Source of the DNA: Coptis chinensis | Taxonomy: Eukaryota; Streptophyta; Magnoliopsida; Ranunculales; Ranunculaceae | Assembly: GCA_015680905.1 (NCBI GenBank) | Contig: CM027385.1 | Location: 27,720,501-27,784,500, forward strand | Length of the DNA: 64,000 nucleotides | Reading direction: 5' to 3' | Shown here: one piece after another, positions 10,772-21,500 of the stretch | Numbering within the stretch: position 1 is the stretch's first letter | How the letters are laid out: every line of letters begins with the position of its first letter | Made by a program: the position numbers and the translations under genes | The notes under the pieces: model-generated | Database searches by the model: none | Told to the model about the DNA's origin: nothing | The model's input: the letters and a program-made list of their open reading frames with translations, nothing else

Positions 10772-12274
10772 TGATAAGAATAAAATGAATAGTTTTACCT
10801 ACGAATAAGATTACAATGAAACTCAAATGCAAGTAAAACTAAAACTATTTTCTTGTCCCGGTTTTGTTTATCAAAGATTTCTACTCTCGATTCTATCAAA
10901 ATAGAGTTGGAGTAAAAAATTCGTTCCACTCCTAATTCTTTAGAATTTGCGTTTTCTAAGATTATCGGTCTATCCAAAGTTAATGAGAGTTTTACAAATT
11001 TATACTACGATCCAAATTATACTAATAAGATATGAATTTATACGACTACGTAATACTAAATTAATACTAGATAAAGAATTAGGGGGGATTGATTCCACCT
11101 TAACTCGACTTAATTAACTAGCGAAGATTCGTCGTAATCCGAATTGCAATGCTTTCGCATAGCAATTGGTTCTTCCTAATCCCTAGTTGTTCATGGTAAT
11201 CTGTACCAACTAACATCTAGCATGTGAAACAATCACCCATTCTCATGGTGAACTAATTGTTTCTAGAATGTAATTGAAATTACGACTATTCTACGCTAAT
11301 CGAAATCAAGTTTTCATCAAGCCTTCTTCAACCCCCTCTAATGGAGGTTTAGCCTAGAGTCATTAAACTATCATTTCCAATTGAATTTAAACAAGACATC
11401 ATATAAAGATTATAACTTTGCTTATTTCAACTCGAATGGAAGTCTAAAATTGCTAGATTTAATTGAAACTAATAATGATAAATACTAAATATATGAATTG
11501 AAACTATAATGATTTAATGGAAATGAAACTAGATTATCAAGAACTAAATTACTTTATTAATCTAATGAATAAATAACAATGATTCAATAACTGAATTTAA
11601 AAACAAGATAACAAAAACTAATTAATTAATGTAAAAACTAGATCTAAAACTATTCTCTAATGACTACTTTCTACCCTAGCTAATTCCTTCTTAAGAGCTC
11701 AGTCTTGTGTCTTGAAATGGAGGAGACCAGATCCACATTTTCATGCATGGGCTGAGGAGCCATGTTTTGGGCCGGAAAATCGAGCCCAAAACCCAATTTC
11801 TTTAGTCCATAGAGGCCTTTCCAGCTGGATTTTGCTTCAATAGACTTTTCGTCCTTTTTTGCTCCTCTGATTGGGTCAAGGTTTGAACAATTGGAAAGCT
11901 CTTTCCGATCCGGTCGTTTTGACATAAGGTAGGCCTAATTCTGAGGTCTGAGTCCAAAGATACGGTCTTCGAAAGTTCTGCTGACTTTTGTGCGCTGTTT
12001 CTGCCTATATTGACTTTGACTTTTCAGCTTTGACCGGGCATTAAAAATGCTTTTTTTTCTTGAATCTTGGCCTTTAATCACAAAACTTCTTAGTAACAAA
12101 ACAAACCTTTGCTCCTTTATCTCGCCAAAGTGACACATTTCTGCACATAATTGACTCCAATGCCTGAAATACATAATAGCACATAATCAGCATTAACTCT
12201 TATTTATTACTCGCATAATTGGTCTAAAAATATTATTGTTAAGGAGTTAAAACTACAGTTTTGGGCTCTTATCA
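10772..12274 (-). repeat. 5' LTR of element A (complete, 1503 bp)
   Basis: It begins TGATAAG and ends CTTATCA, an inverted repeat of 7 bp. It matches the left LTR (1-1042), the solo LTR (30696-32123) and the LTR of element C (40382-41861). Transcription of the element should start within it on the minus strand, but I could not fix a promoter by eye. Confidence 0.93.
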
Positions 12275-13370
12275 ACAGACGTAATAAACTTTTTCCTAAG
12301 GCAAAATTAGATATATACAAATTCAGTTATGCATTTTCTTTTCATTGTACAATAATGATAGTCTTCTATGTATTTTCAAATTCCAAAAAAAATGTATTTG
12401 TTCTAGAACTAAATGCATCAGAAGAAAGCATGTCGGCTACCTCAGAACCCCTTGCTTCTGCATGGTTAAGCAGCAGTTTCATTATATCAATGCCATTTTC
12501 AAAGGTGGGAGGGGTTGTGCAAGATATTTTGGTGAAGAAGAATGACCATCAACACCAGTACTATTGGGCCATGTACCTGTCTTGAATGACGACTCACTTA
12601 CTCAAACCCAGACTTAGTTTGTGTTATGTTTTAAAACATATTTTGCAACCTAAACATTTGGTCTCAGTACACTTGGTTTCATCTTTTTGGATACATTCAA
12701 ATTTTCTTGCTCTCGCGAATATCCTACTCAGGTACAGGAATTCAACTTTTTATGGTATATCTTATACAAAAAAAAACTGTTCTTTGTTGTTTATTTAGTA
12801 ACTTAGTCAATCTTCTACATTTTTACTCTTATTGTTTTTATTCAAAAAGCACCAATTGAATTGTATTCATGTATCTATCTTCATAAACTTTGACTCATTA
12901 TAAATCGCAATTTTAAGTTGGCAATACTATATTGGTTAATGGAAATTAAATTTTCAACTAGTTTCATGTCATTAACTTTTAAATGCCATTGGTTGTCATT
13001 GTTTCAATTTGCTATTGCTGCTAGTTACTTCGTGTTCTGGTTATTTGGAAATCTACTAAAGCACAGAAAGGATGCTCTTCTAACGAACGTTGGAAATATA
13101 TTTGAAAGGAATTTATGAATTTTCTAGATCTAGATATATCAATTCCGTTTCAAAGTTTTATGATTATGCTATTCAGAGCTTTGAGCGTGGCATTGCTGCT
13201 CAAAATGGTGGTTCTTTTGCATAGGAGGTAGCCCCATTGAGACTTCAATTATTATTTTGGATGGTCATGATTAGTATACTTTTATTAATATTCTTGAAAA
13301 AGATCTGTAAATGTTTTTTGAAACTTATCAATGATAAGTTGTTGATTAACCATTATTACATTGTGAATAT

Positions 13371-13499
13371 TTCGATCCAAGAATTTGTAGTGGATTTGGA
13401 AACAAGATTTTTGCTTTATGGACCTCCTGGTTGTGGTAAAACACTTATTACCAAGCAGATGGCAAACGATGCTGGGGACAATTTCATACATATTAAGGT
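13371..13499 (+). pseudogene. AAA-ATPase exon fragment, CDC48C/NVL-like
   Basis: The frame reads VVDLETRFLLYGPPGCGKTL followed by ITKQMANDAGDNFIHIK, ending just before a GT that could be a splice donor (about 13498). GPPGCGKT is a Walker A motif. The surrounding residues resemble the second AAA domain of plant CDC48 homolog C/NVL-type ATPases, which remodel pre-ribosomal complexes. The normally conserved AKAVANEAG has become TKQMANDAG, and I could not find the next exon, so this is a decayed remnant. Assignment to CDC48C rather than another AAA protein is an inference. Confidence 0.65.
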
Positions 13500-14483
13500 C
13501 TATCTCTTTGGTTTACACAGTTTAGGATATAATTTGAGGATAAAACTCAGCCATTCAACTAATGATTTAGGATCTAATGGATTGGCTATGAGTTTATGGT
13601 GTTAGTCCAAAAAGTCACATTATATGGAAGACCTTGGTAACTTCTACACCACTAAGTTTTCAGTTCTTCTTTTCTATTTGATTCAATAATGTATCATTGA
13701 TGTGAATTGAACGACTGCTGCCACTTTGGTTTCTTACATTGTTATATTTTAAGTTGAGCACTACTGTTGTTTGGTTTTTTACTATACTTACTTGGTTCCA
13801 TGTTAAGGAACTTCTTATCCCAATTCATCTATTCTCATGCATGCATCTCGATCTGTCTGGGGTCAAGTGTTTTGTGCGTTACTTGCTCAACTTTTTTGCT
13901 TGGTTGCAAGCATTTTGTTCTTACTTCGCTTGCTTATGTTTTTCGCCATAAGGGCTGTCACAATAGTTCATAATTGTTTTTTTCTTTCTTTTTTGTTAGC
14001 TGTTTTTCTATGGTTTGGTTTTCCGAATCTTGACAAAGGGTCCTTCGAGGTACTTTGTCTTGCTTTTTTGCCCCTACTTAGCAACTAAATTTTAGATAGT
14101 TCGTAGTATCTATTGCAATTCCATAGTGCAATTCAATGGATAAACTCATATATCTCAGTTTATTGTGTATGGATTTTGTTTAGTTGTTTAGTTGTACGCC
14201 ATAAAAATATATTCCGATTGATTTGTAATGCAAAGTCCATAGCTCCGTTTTGTTTCTATATCTTTCGATTCAAACATTCTCTTTGTGATAATTTCTTTCC
14301 ATAGCACCATTCCGGTTCTATATCTTTTGAAAAAAAAATGCCCTCAAGCGTTATATGGTTGCTTTACTTTGTATTAGCAACTTGAGTGTTTTACACAAAC
14401 TATACATTGTACTAGCAATCAGTACATGGTTTCTATGGTAATGTCTTACACGGGGTTATTTAAAGATTAAATGTTCCCATGGC

Positions 14484-14486
14484 CAT
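14484..14486. repeat. Target site duplication CAT, left copy
   Basis: CAT directly precedes CACTACACC. The partner is CAT at 27443-27445, directly after the other terminus. Confidence 0.85.
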
Positions 14487-14840
14487 CACTACACCATAAC
14501 ATCCTATATGTAACGGATATACATCCGTTACAAAAAATATTAGTAACAGTTATCTTGCGTTGACACAAAAGTGTGACTAATATTAGTAAAAGATATTTGT
14601 AACACTTATTATCCGTTACAAAATTTACCAACGGTTATAAAGTGTTAATGAAATTAATTTCAGTAACGGATACGTAACCGTTAGAATTTATTAATAACAG
14701 TTACCAAATTTGTTTATTAACGAATATAAGCGTCACTTTGATTTTCTGTTGCTAACGGTTACGTATCAGTTACTAACGAATTATGGGCTTTTCTTAATGG
14801 GGTCTGATTTTAGGGTGACTTGTAGTGAAATAACGTAAGT
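14487..14840. repeat. Left terminal and subterminal region of the CACTA element
   Basis: Short AACGGTT/TAACGGATA motifs occur in both orientations, for example at about 14512-14540, 14628-14690 and 14750-14780. Such arrays are where the TnpA-type protein of En/Spm elements binds. The LINE interrupts this region. Confidence 0.7.
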
Positions 14841-14993
14841 TGCCCGAGTGATCCAGTGCCTCTTTTCTTACTCAATATAGGAAAAAATATTAGGTAGCGA
14901 CTTCTTATCCGTTCCCCTCTTCAAGTTTCTTGCCCTTTCTGGTAAAATCCTCCATTGTTGATAGTGTGAGTTCAGAAGGGAGAGAAAGCAAGG

Positions 14994-16506
14994 ATGAATC
15001 TTTACGAGATGGAAAACCCTTCAGGAGGTAGAAACACAACAGAGAAGGGAGTTACCTCAAGCCTCTCCTATGTGGATATAGCAAAGAAAGCAGTTCACCA
15101 AGCGAGTGGAACTCAAGGAGCTCCCTGAGCCAGATATAATGGGGGAGTATCCAGCAATTACAGTTCCAGAACAAGCGTATGAACGAGGATTAAACTATTG
15201 CAAACACTGCTTGATTGGGCGTATTGATTTGTTCAAAGTGCCCATTGACAAAGTTCGCGAAATAGCAAAGGAGAAATGGACCCTCTCGGGGGAGTGGAGG
15301 ATCACACCGATAGGAAAAGGTTACCTTTTTATTCGCTTCTCCAATGCCGAAGATCTCAACAGAGTTTGGTCTCATGGGTCCTGGAATTTCGGGAAAGCTT
15401 TGCTTAGATTAAGCCCTTGGAGCCCAAACTTCTGCCCAGACAACCAACGACTTTCTCATGCTCTTGTCTGGATACGATTACCTGGGTTGGGACAAGAATA
15501 TTGGGAGCAAGAATCCCTAATGTCAATAGCAAGAGGTGTGGGATATCCGATGCACATAGATGAGAAAACTTTGAGTAGAGAATATGGCTACTACGCCAAT
15601 ATCCTGGTTGATGTGGACATGTCCAAACCGATCCCAGATCAAATCTATGTTAGAACTAAGAAAGTTCAATTCTGGCAAACGGTGGAAGTGGGGAAATTGC
15701 CCAAAATGTGTAATCACTGTAAGGCCGTCGGGCATTTGGTCACAGAATGCAGGAAACTTAAAGGGGTTATCACTATGCAAAACAAGAACAAAGAGGTGGT
15801 GGTGGACACTACTCCCGTACCTCAGATGGAAGAAGGGGTTAACAAGAGAAAAAAGAAAAGAAATAGAAACAACAAGGAGAAAGCAAAGAAGGTATGGCAG
15901 GAAAAACGGGGACTAGACACGAAATGGAGGAAAGAAACAGATTTGGAGTGCTTGCGCGAAGAGGATGCCACCAATGAGCATGAACCCGACAAGGACATGG
16001 ATAAGGTAGTGGAAGCACGTTTGTGGAGAACCATAGACAAGAGAATGATACATCCGGTGATAGCAATAGAGAGGAAACGACACCCTTGATGAGGAAGGGG
16101 TTTTGTAGATTTGAAGCGGGATGGGGAGATTCAAGCGTAAGGTTTGACAAGAGTGGAAGGGTCGAGGGTGGTCTCGAGGATCAACACGACATGAGTAATG
16201 GCGGGCTCGGAGGATAACAATGCACAACACCAAATGGTTGTGCACGAAATATTACAGGAGTCAGACATGTGTGGTGAACCAGAAATGGTTCTACAAATGT
16301 TGAATCATAGGGACAAGAAAGAGGAAGCTCTTGGCATAGGTTGGATCGGTGAGTCACCTAGGAATGCTAGCTGGGCAGATATGACAGATGATGAAATAGA
16401 GGATAGGCCAAAAGAAGCACCTCCTTACAAGCCTCAGTGGAAACTACAGATTGCCACACCACCTACCACCAAAGCCAAAGCTGGTGTTGGGACTTCAAAG
16501 AAGTGA
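14994..16506 (+). pseudogene. LINE ORF1 protein (DUF4283, CCHC zinc knuckle)
   Basis: The likely start is ATG at 14994 (MNLYEMENPSGG). A frameshift between about 15079 and 15126 leads into the long frame ending at 16089. DUF4283 covers about 15190-15700 (FKVPIDKVREIAKEKWTL, GYLFIRFSNAEDLNRVW, GLGQEYWEQESLMSIARGVG). The zinc knuckle CNHCKAVGHLVTEC lies at about 15709-15750, and a Lys/Arg-rich tail follows. A further shifted piece (16198-16506) is the C-terminal tail. The protein would bind LINE RNA. Confidence 0.82.
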
Positions 16507-17412
16507 TTCGTCACTCAACAGAAAGAAAGTTACGAATTTTTTCTCAATGAGGTGCCTGTATTGGAACATCAAAGGAATTGGTAACTATAAGTCGCAGCAG
16601 AGGTTAGCTAAGCTAGTACAGAAGGAGAACCCAGACTTCATAGGCATAGCTGAACCAAAGATAAAACCTACAGACATTCCCCTTAGTTACCTACAATCAA
16701 TGGGAATGAGTACGACTTTTCTTTTCAATCAGAATAACAATAAAGTTCCTAACCTATGGTGCATATGGAAAAAGGAACTGCCATCCCCACTCGATTCACA
16801 TCACAAGCCGACAAATACTTGGTGGAACTACTGTGGCAACATAATTACAATAGTGCATGCTCATTCATTGTACACTTACGCATTCGAGCTCTATGGGAGG
16901 ATCTAGCTATTTTGAATGCACTAAGCATGCCTTGGCTTGTAGCATGACTTTCAATGCTTACCTAAGCATAACAGAGAAGAAAGGGGCTTGAGACCTAATT
17001 AACCGCTGCCATGGAAGACTTTAGAAATGTGTCCACACTAATCTTCTTATGGAAGCACCTCAAACAGGTTGAAGTTTACTTGGTGGAATATGCACATTTC
17101 GGAAGGATGAAAATATTAGGCAAGTTGGATAGAGCTTTCTTCAATGAGAGAATAGGCTAATACACATATAGGCTGGAATTACAAAGTGGGAGTAAGGCGT
17201 GCTTTCGGACCACTCACCACTCACCGGTGGTATCAAAATGTCCCAAGGCCAAAAATGTCCCCTTTTTTTTTTCAACATGTGGGCATCACACCCGTGATTT
17301 CTTGAAGGTAGTGGAGGAAAGTTGGAATGTACAAATGGAAGGAAACTCAATCTTTGTTCTCAGGCAGAAACTTAAGATACTCAAAGGTAAACTCAAGTAG
17401 TGGAACAAAACG
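16451..17412 (+). pseudogene. LINE ORF2, endonuclease part
   Basis: The endonuclease N-terminus reads MRCLYWNIKGIGNYKSQQRL and PDFIGIAEPKIKP (about 16545-16670), typical of the AP endonuclease of plant L1 elements, which nicks target DNA. The frame breaks at 16906 and the remainder up to 17412 is heavily decayed with stops in all frames. Confidence 0.7.
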
Positions 17413-19452
17413 GTGTTTGGCAATATAAAGTACAAGCTAGAGGAAGAAACCCGGAAGCTTGAGCAATTACAAAGTCGTTTTGAACAAGATGGGGACAATG
17501 AGAGTATTACTCTAGAACTGGTGGAGCAAGAGTCGATGGTGGATGAACTGCTGCAGCAGGAACAAAGCTTCTGGAAACAAAAATCGAAAAACAATTGGGA
17601 TAACGACATGGATAGAAGCACTAAGTTCTTTCATGCACTTGTCAATTTGAAAAAGAGCAAAAACATGATCACTGAGCTGAAGAACAATGATGGAATCATT
17701 ATGCGAAATCAGAACGACATAAGGGATTACATGGTGAATCACTACAAAGAAAAATTCACCAAAGTGCTGCACGAGCCAGATGATGACTTGATAGACTTGA
17801 TGCCAGTAGTAATTGAGGAAGAGGATAATAACACACTTTGCAAGATGCCTGATAAAGAAGAAATAAGGAATGCAGTGTTTAGCTTGAACAAGGACAGCTC
17901 TCCTGGGCCGGATAGGTTCAATGGTTTTTTCTTCCAGCATTGTTGGGCTATAGTGGGGTATGATATGACTCAAGCAGTGCTGTATTTCTTCAAGTACTCT
18001 AGACTACCCAAGGGCTTCAACTCCAGTTTCTTGGTTTTGATACATAAAGAGAAGAATGCAAAACACCTTAGCAAATATAGGCCCATATGCTTATCGAATT
18101 TTGCATACAAAGTCATCACCAAGGTCATGGCTACAAGGTTGGGTCCTATAGCCGGAGAGAGGTGATTACACGGGGAGCAATATGGCTTCATAGCCCACCG
18201 AAACTCACAGCAAGCTATTGCCTTAGCTTCTGAACTAGTCAACGACCTACGGGTTACTCGACATGGGGGAAGCATCGGAATAAAGCTTGACATTGCACAA
18301 GCCTTTGACACTATTGATTGGCAGTTTCTATGGGCAGTTATGACTAGACTTGGATTTGGGAATAGATGGATACAGTGGATACAAGCAGCCATATCAAGCA
18401 ATTCAATGTCTATTATGCTTAACGGAGATTAATCGGCTTCTTCGGAAACAAAAGAGGGTTGAGGCGGGGAGACCCACTCTCCTCTTCTCTTTGCACTTGC
18501 GTAAGATTGCTTTTGAGAGGAATCCATCACCGATGCAGAGGGAAAAAGCCGCAACATATGATTCTAAACTCGAAATACTCTAGTCCATCCCATCTTATGT
18601 TTGCCGGCGACTTATTTCTTTTTCGCAATGCCAACTGGAGAGGCCTCAAGAATCTAGTCAAGCTCCTGAATAGGTACCAGGACTCCTTGGGACAAATGTT
18701 TAACAAAGACAAGTGCAAAATCTTCTTGAGCCCTATGACAAAAAGAAGAAAGGCAAAGATTAAAGAAGTGATGGGAATGAACGGGCGAAGTTACCGAGAG
18801 ATACCTTGGAGTACCTCTATTCACGGGAAAGCCTACCAAAGCAATGTTGGCTTCACTAGTGGATAAAATCAGGAAAAAGGCTGCTGGATGGGCAGGACAC
18901 ATGTTATCGTTTCAAGGAAGGGTGGTGTTGGCCAAACACGTTATAAATAGTATACCAGTGCACAATATGTCAGTTTATAAATGGCCACAATCTATCATTA
19001 AAGAAGGCGAGGCAATCATTTGCAATTTCATATGGACTGGTGATCCATCGACAAGGAAAGCTACTACAGTTGCATGGGATAAGACTTGCAGGCCGCATGA
19101 AGAAGGAGGGCAGGGTATAAAGAAGCTAAAGGACATTAACTTGGCCATGCTCATTAAACTAGCTTGGGCTCTCCTGACAAAAGACTCACATTGGGCACAG
19201 TTCATGAAAGCCAAGTACACCAACAGAGCTGGAAGTTGGTCGGAATCCAAAACTTCCACAGTATGGCTTGGCATCAAATGGGCTCTAAAAGAGATGGGAT
19301 CGCATATTGGATGGGTGATAGGAAATGGGAAATCAATAAACATTTGGAGAGAGAACTGGTCCTTGTCAAAGCCAATCTGCGATTATTTCAAGGAAGAAAG
19401 AAAAGACATTGTCAAGCTCAAAGCCCACACTTCAAAGCCGCATACAAGGTAA
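17413..19452 (+). pseudogene. LINE ORF2, reverse transcriptase part
   Basis: Open from 17413 to 18165 with MDRSTKFFHALVNLKKSKN, SLNKDSSPGPDRFNGFFFQH and HLSKYRPICLSNFAYKVITK, then broken pieces and a last open frame 18844-19452 (DKIRKKAAGWAGHMLSFQGR, SVYKWPQSIIKEGE, TTVAWDKTC). The catalytic YADD/FADD box reads FAGD at 18600-18611, so the first catalytic aspartate is replaced by glycine. With at least two frameshifts in the palm, this RT is dead. Confidence 0.85.
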
Positions 19453-19599
19453 CCAATGGATTTTCAAAGAACTCCATGTTGCGATCCTAGCACGAGTGGG
19501 TATCGATCCCGAAACCTTGCAAACAGCCAAAGCCATTCATCGAAGATAGAAGAATTTGGATCTCATCTCCCACCGGTCAATTCACAAATGGCGTGGAGC

Positions 19600-20640
19600 C
19601 TATGAGGATATCGAGGTAAAGCACAAAAACGGGATGGTCTAAATTTCTTTGGCACTCATTTGTCTCACCAAAAATAAAAGGAACCGGATGGAAAATATTT
19701 CATGGAGCAATGCACACTGATGATAGAGTTAGAGAGAAAATGAAGAACAAGCTCGCGATCAAGATGTGGAGTCCGTAAGTGCAATGAAGCGGAAGCACAC
19801 TTGTTTTTCAATGCCCCATGGTGGTCGTGAGAGCTTGGACCATGATAACAAATCTGTTTAGCTTAGCGTGGGTACCTCAGGCAACAAATGATATTCTTTA
19901 GCAATGCAAGCATTTTAGTTCTCTGGTGCTGGATATGTGGAGAGCTGCATGCATTACTTGCTGGTGAGTATTTGGAAGAACAGAAATAGAGTAATATTTG
20001 AGGAGAAAGTCAGAACTTCAAGTACATAAGCCAACAGATAATCGAAGAGAGATGGCCGGAGCACATGGGAAATCAAAAGGGCACATGGCAAACAAAGATA
20101 CAAGACTTGAGGTTACTTCACGACCTTCATCTAAAAGCATAAGGTACGAAGCGGTACCGAGGATTTTTGAATGCTTTTGGTCATTGCCAACAAAGAAACA
20201 CCCTCAAGATAAACACCGATGGTCGCTTCACCGGGGAATCCAGTCGATCGGGGGTGGGGCAATGTATTTCGAGATGATAAAGGCAAAGTGTTGGGTGTAG
20301 GCTGGCGGAGGACCGGGTATAACGACAAATAATTTGGCGAGGAAGCTAAAGAATCATGGAAGGGATCAAGAAAGCACTTTCGAGATGGGTCGGACATCTT
20401 TATGGGTGGAAACAGACTCTAAGGTTGTAAGCTAAGACTTTTCATAAGAATACGGTTCATCGGGTCCATGAGGGATGCGTGGGAACAACTAAAGCGAAGC
20501 TAGATGGATCAACATCACGCATACATGGAGAGAAACTAATTTTGCTGCAGACAGCATGTCTAAGTATGGTGCGACACTAGATGCAGGAGCCAAAATATGG
20601 TGGAATGGACGTCCAGACTTTCTAAGGGTGGAAGATCCAT
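19600..20640 (+). pseudogene. LINE ORF2 tail: zf-RVT and RNase H remnants
   Basis: A zf-RVT-like stretch is readable at about 19645-19740 (FWHSFVSPKIKGTGWKIFHG). Remnants of RNase H (INTDGRFTG) occur at about 20210-20240. Frames change many times. The assignment rests on order and short motifs, compared with the better preserved copies at 28.8-29.9 kb and 34-35 kb. Confidence 0.6.
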
Positions 20641-20757
20641 ATACTACCTACTTTCGCTTTGTAACTTAATGTTATCTTCTTATTTTCCTCTTGTAACCAA
20701 AGTGTAGAGCTGTAACCTTATTTTATTCATTAATCAATCACCTTTAAGCAAAAAAAA

Positions 20758-20840
20758 TTTCATTGTATAAAAAAAAATTATGTTGCTAACGGTTGATTAC
20801 GTATCCGTTACTAACAAATTTTCATTGTATAAAAAAAATG
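20758..20840. repeat. Direct repeat around CACTA subterminal sequence at LINE 3' end
   Basis: TTTCATTGTATAAAAAAAA occurs at about 20758 and again at about 20820. Between the copies lies a gctaacggtt...gttactaac segment like the one at 14750-14785. Confidence 0.6.
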
Positions 20841-21500
20841 ATTTCTCTGACCCTTTTATATGTGGGCCACCTGTACTGGTGCACGTACCCATACCTGCAC
20901 CTTTTTTTACTCCACAATGTATCACTTATCACTTGGAACAATTGATAGTCAAACAACACTTCATTAAATAATTACAACTCAAGTCTAGAACTTCAAAGTA
21001 TCATATAAACAACTTAAGAAAATAAAACTTAAGTATAAATAAATCCGCACCACCTAAGTACAAGCTAAATAACTATTTTAAGTACAATTTTTACAACACC
21101 CTGCCTATCCAAGAATGTTGTAATCATTGAAACTTTCTCGACCAGAGGTAGAGGCTTCCTCCATATCTTCTTCATCCATATCACTTCTGAAATACGACAG
21201 AAGTATAATTGAATTTGGCATCCATGGCAAGACTTTAGAGTAAAACGTATACGAATAAATTATCAGAATCTACCCTTCAAAACCCACTTATAAAAAATCA
21301 TAGAGCTTTGCTCTAAAAATCCAACAGTCTTTAAATAGAACCAAAACAATAAATAGATCATAAAAATTTGTGGCACCAAGGATTTAAATGGAACAACTTT
21401 CCAATCCTTATGAACTAAAACAAGAAAAGATCGTGAAGTTTTGCCAAAGCAAGGATTGAAAAACGAAACTCTTCAATCCTTATCGTTTACTGTTACATTA
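20841..21500. other. CACTA internal sequence without recognised gene
   Basis: AT-rich, no coherent ORF. It lies downstream (minus strand) of the captured CCCH gene and may include its 3' flank. Confidence 0.4.

Larger units (their letters stand above)
1..12274 (-). mobile_element. Athila-like Ty3/gypsy LTR retrotransposon (element A), internally deleted
   Basis: The element reads right to left. The 5' LTR is 10772-12274, followed by the primer site, gag, protease, RT, two post-pol ORFs, a long non-coding tract, the polypurine tract and the 3' LTR (1-1042, cut by the window edge). The LTR ends form a 7-bp inverted repeat, TGATAAG...CTTATCA. The tRNA-Asp-type primer site, the FMDD-type RT and extra ORFs after pol all fit the Athila lineage. 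RNase H and integrase are absent: RT runs directly into sequence that lies after integrase in element C. Gag, protease and the post-pol ORFs contain frameshifts and stops, so it cannot move on its own. The two LTRs look very similar by eye, which suggests a fairly young insertion. The base pairs right of the LTR (12275-12279, acaga) should be the target duplication; its partner lies outside the window. Confidence 0.9.
12275..14486. other. Flanking non-transposon DNA between element A and the CACTA element
   Basis: AT-rich DNA with many short frames but no coherent gene. The only recognisable coding piece is an AAA-ATPase fragment at 13371-13499. The sequence continues after the CACTA element at 27446. 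Confidence 0.5.
14840..20757 (+). mobile_element. LINE (L1-type, plant RNase H-bearing), inactive
   Basis: A plus-strand LINE with ORF1 (DUF4283 and zinc knuckle), AP-type endonuclease, RT, zf-RVT region and RNase H, ending in ...cctttaagcaaaaaaaa at about 20757. The 5' end is not sharp; I place it near 14.84 kb, where CACTA subterminal sequence stops. All ORF2 domains are broken by frameshifts and the RT catalytic site is mutated. It sits inside the left subterminal region of the CACTA element, so it inserted after that element had formed. Confidence 0.82.

Noticed and set aside
14487-14827. A small 341-bp element ending in gacttgtagtg at 14827
   Set aside because: The flanks (CAT and aaa) do not match and the terminal repeat is only 7 bp. 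The end at 27442 gives a better repeat and an exact duplication.
15584-15916. Second-frame ORF inside LINE ORF1, and the long antisense ORFs at 15.8-16.2 kb
   Set aside because: Shadows of the ORF1 frame, which carries DUF4283 and the zinc knuckle.
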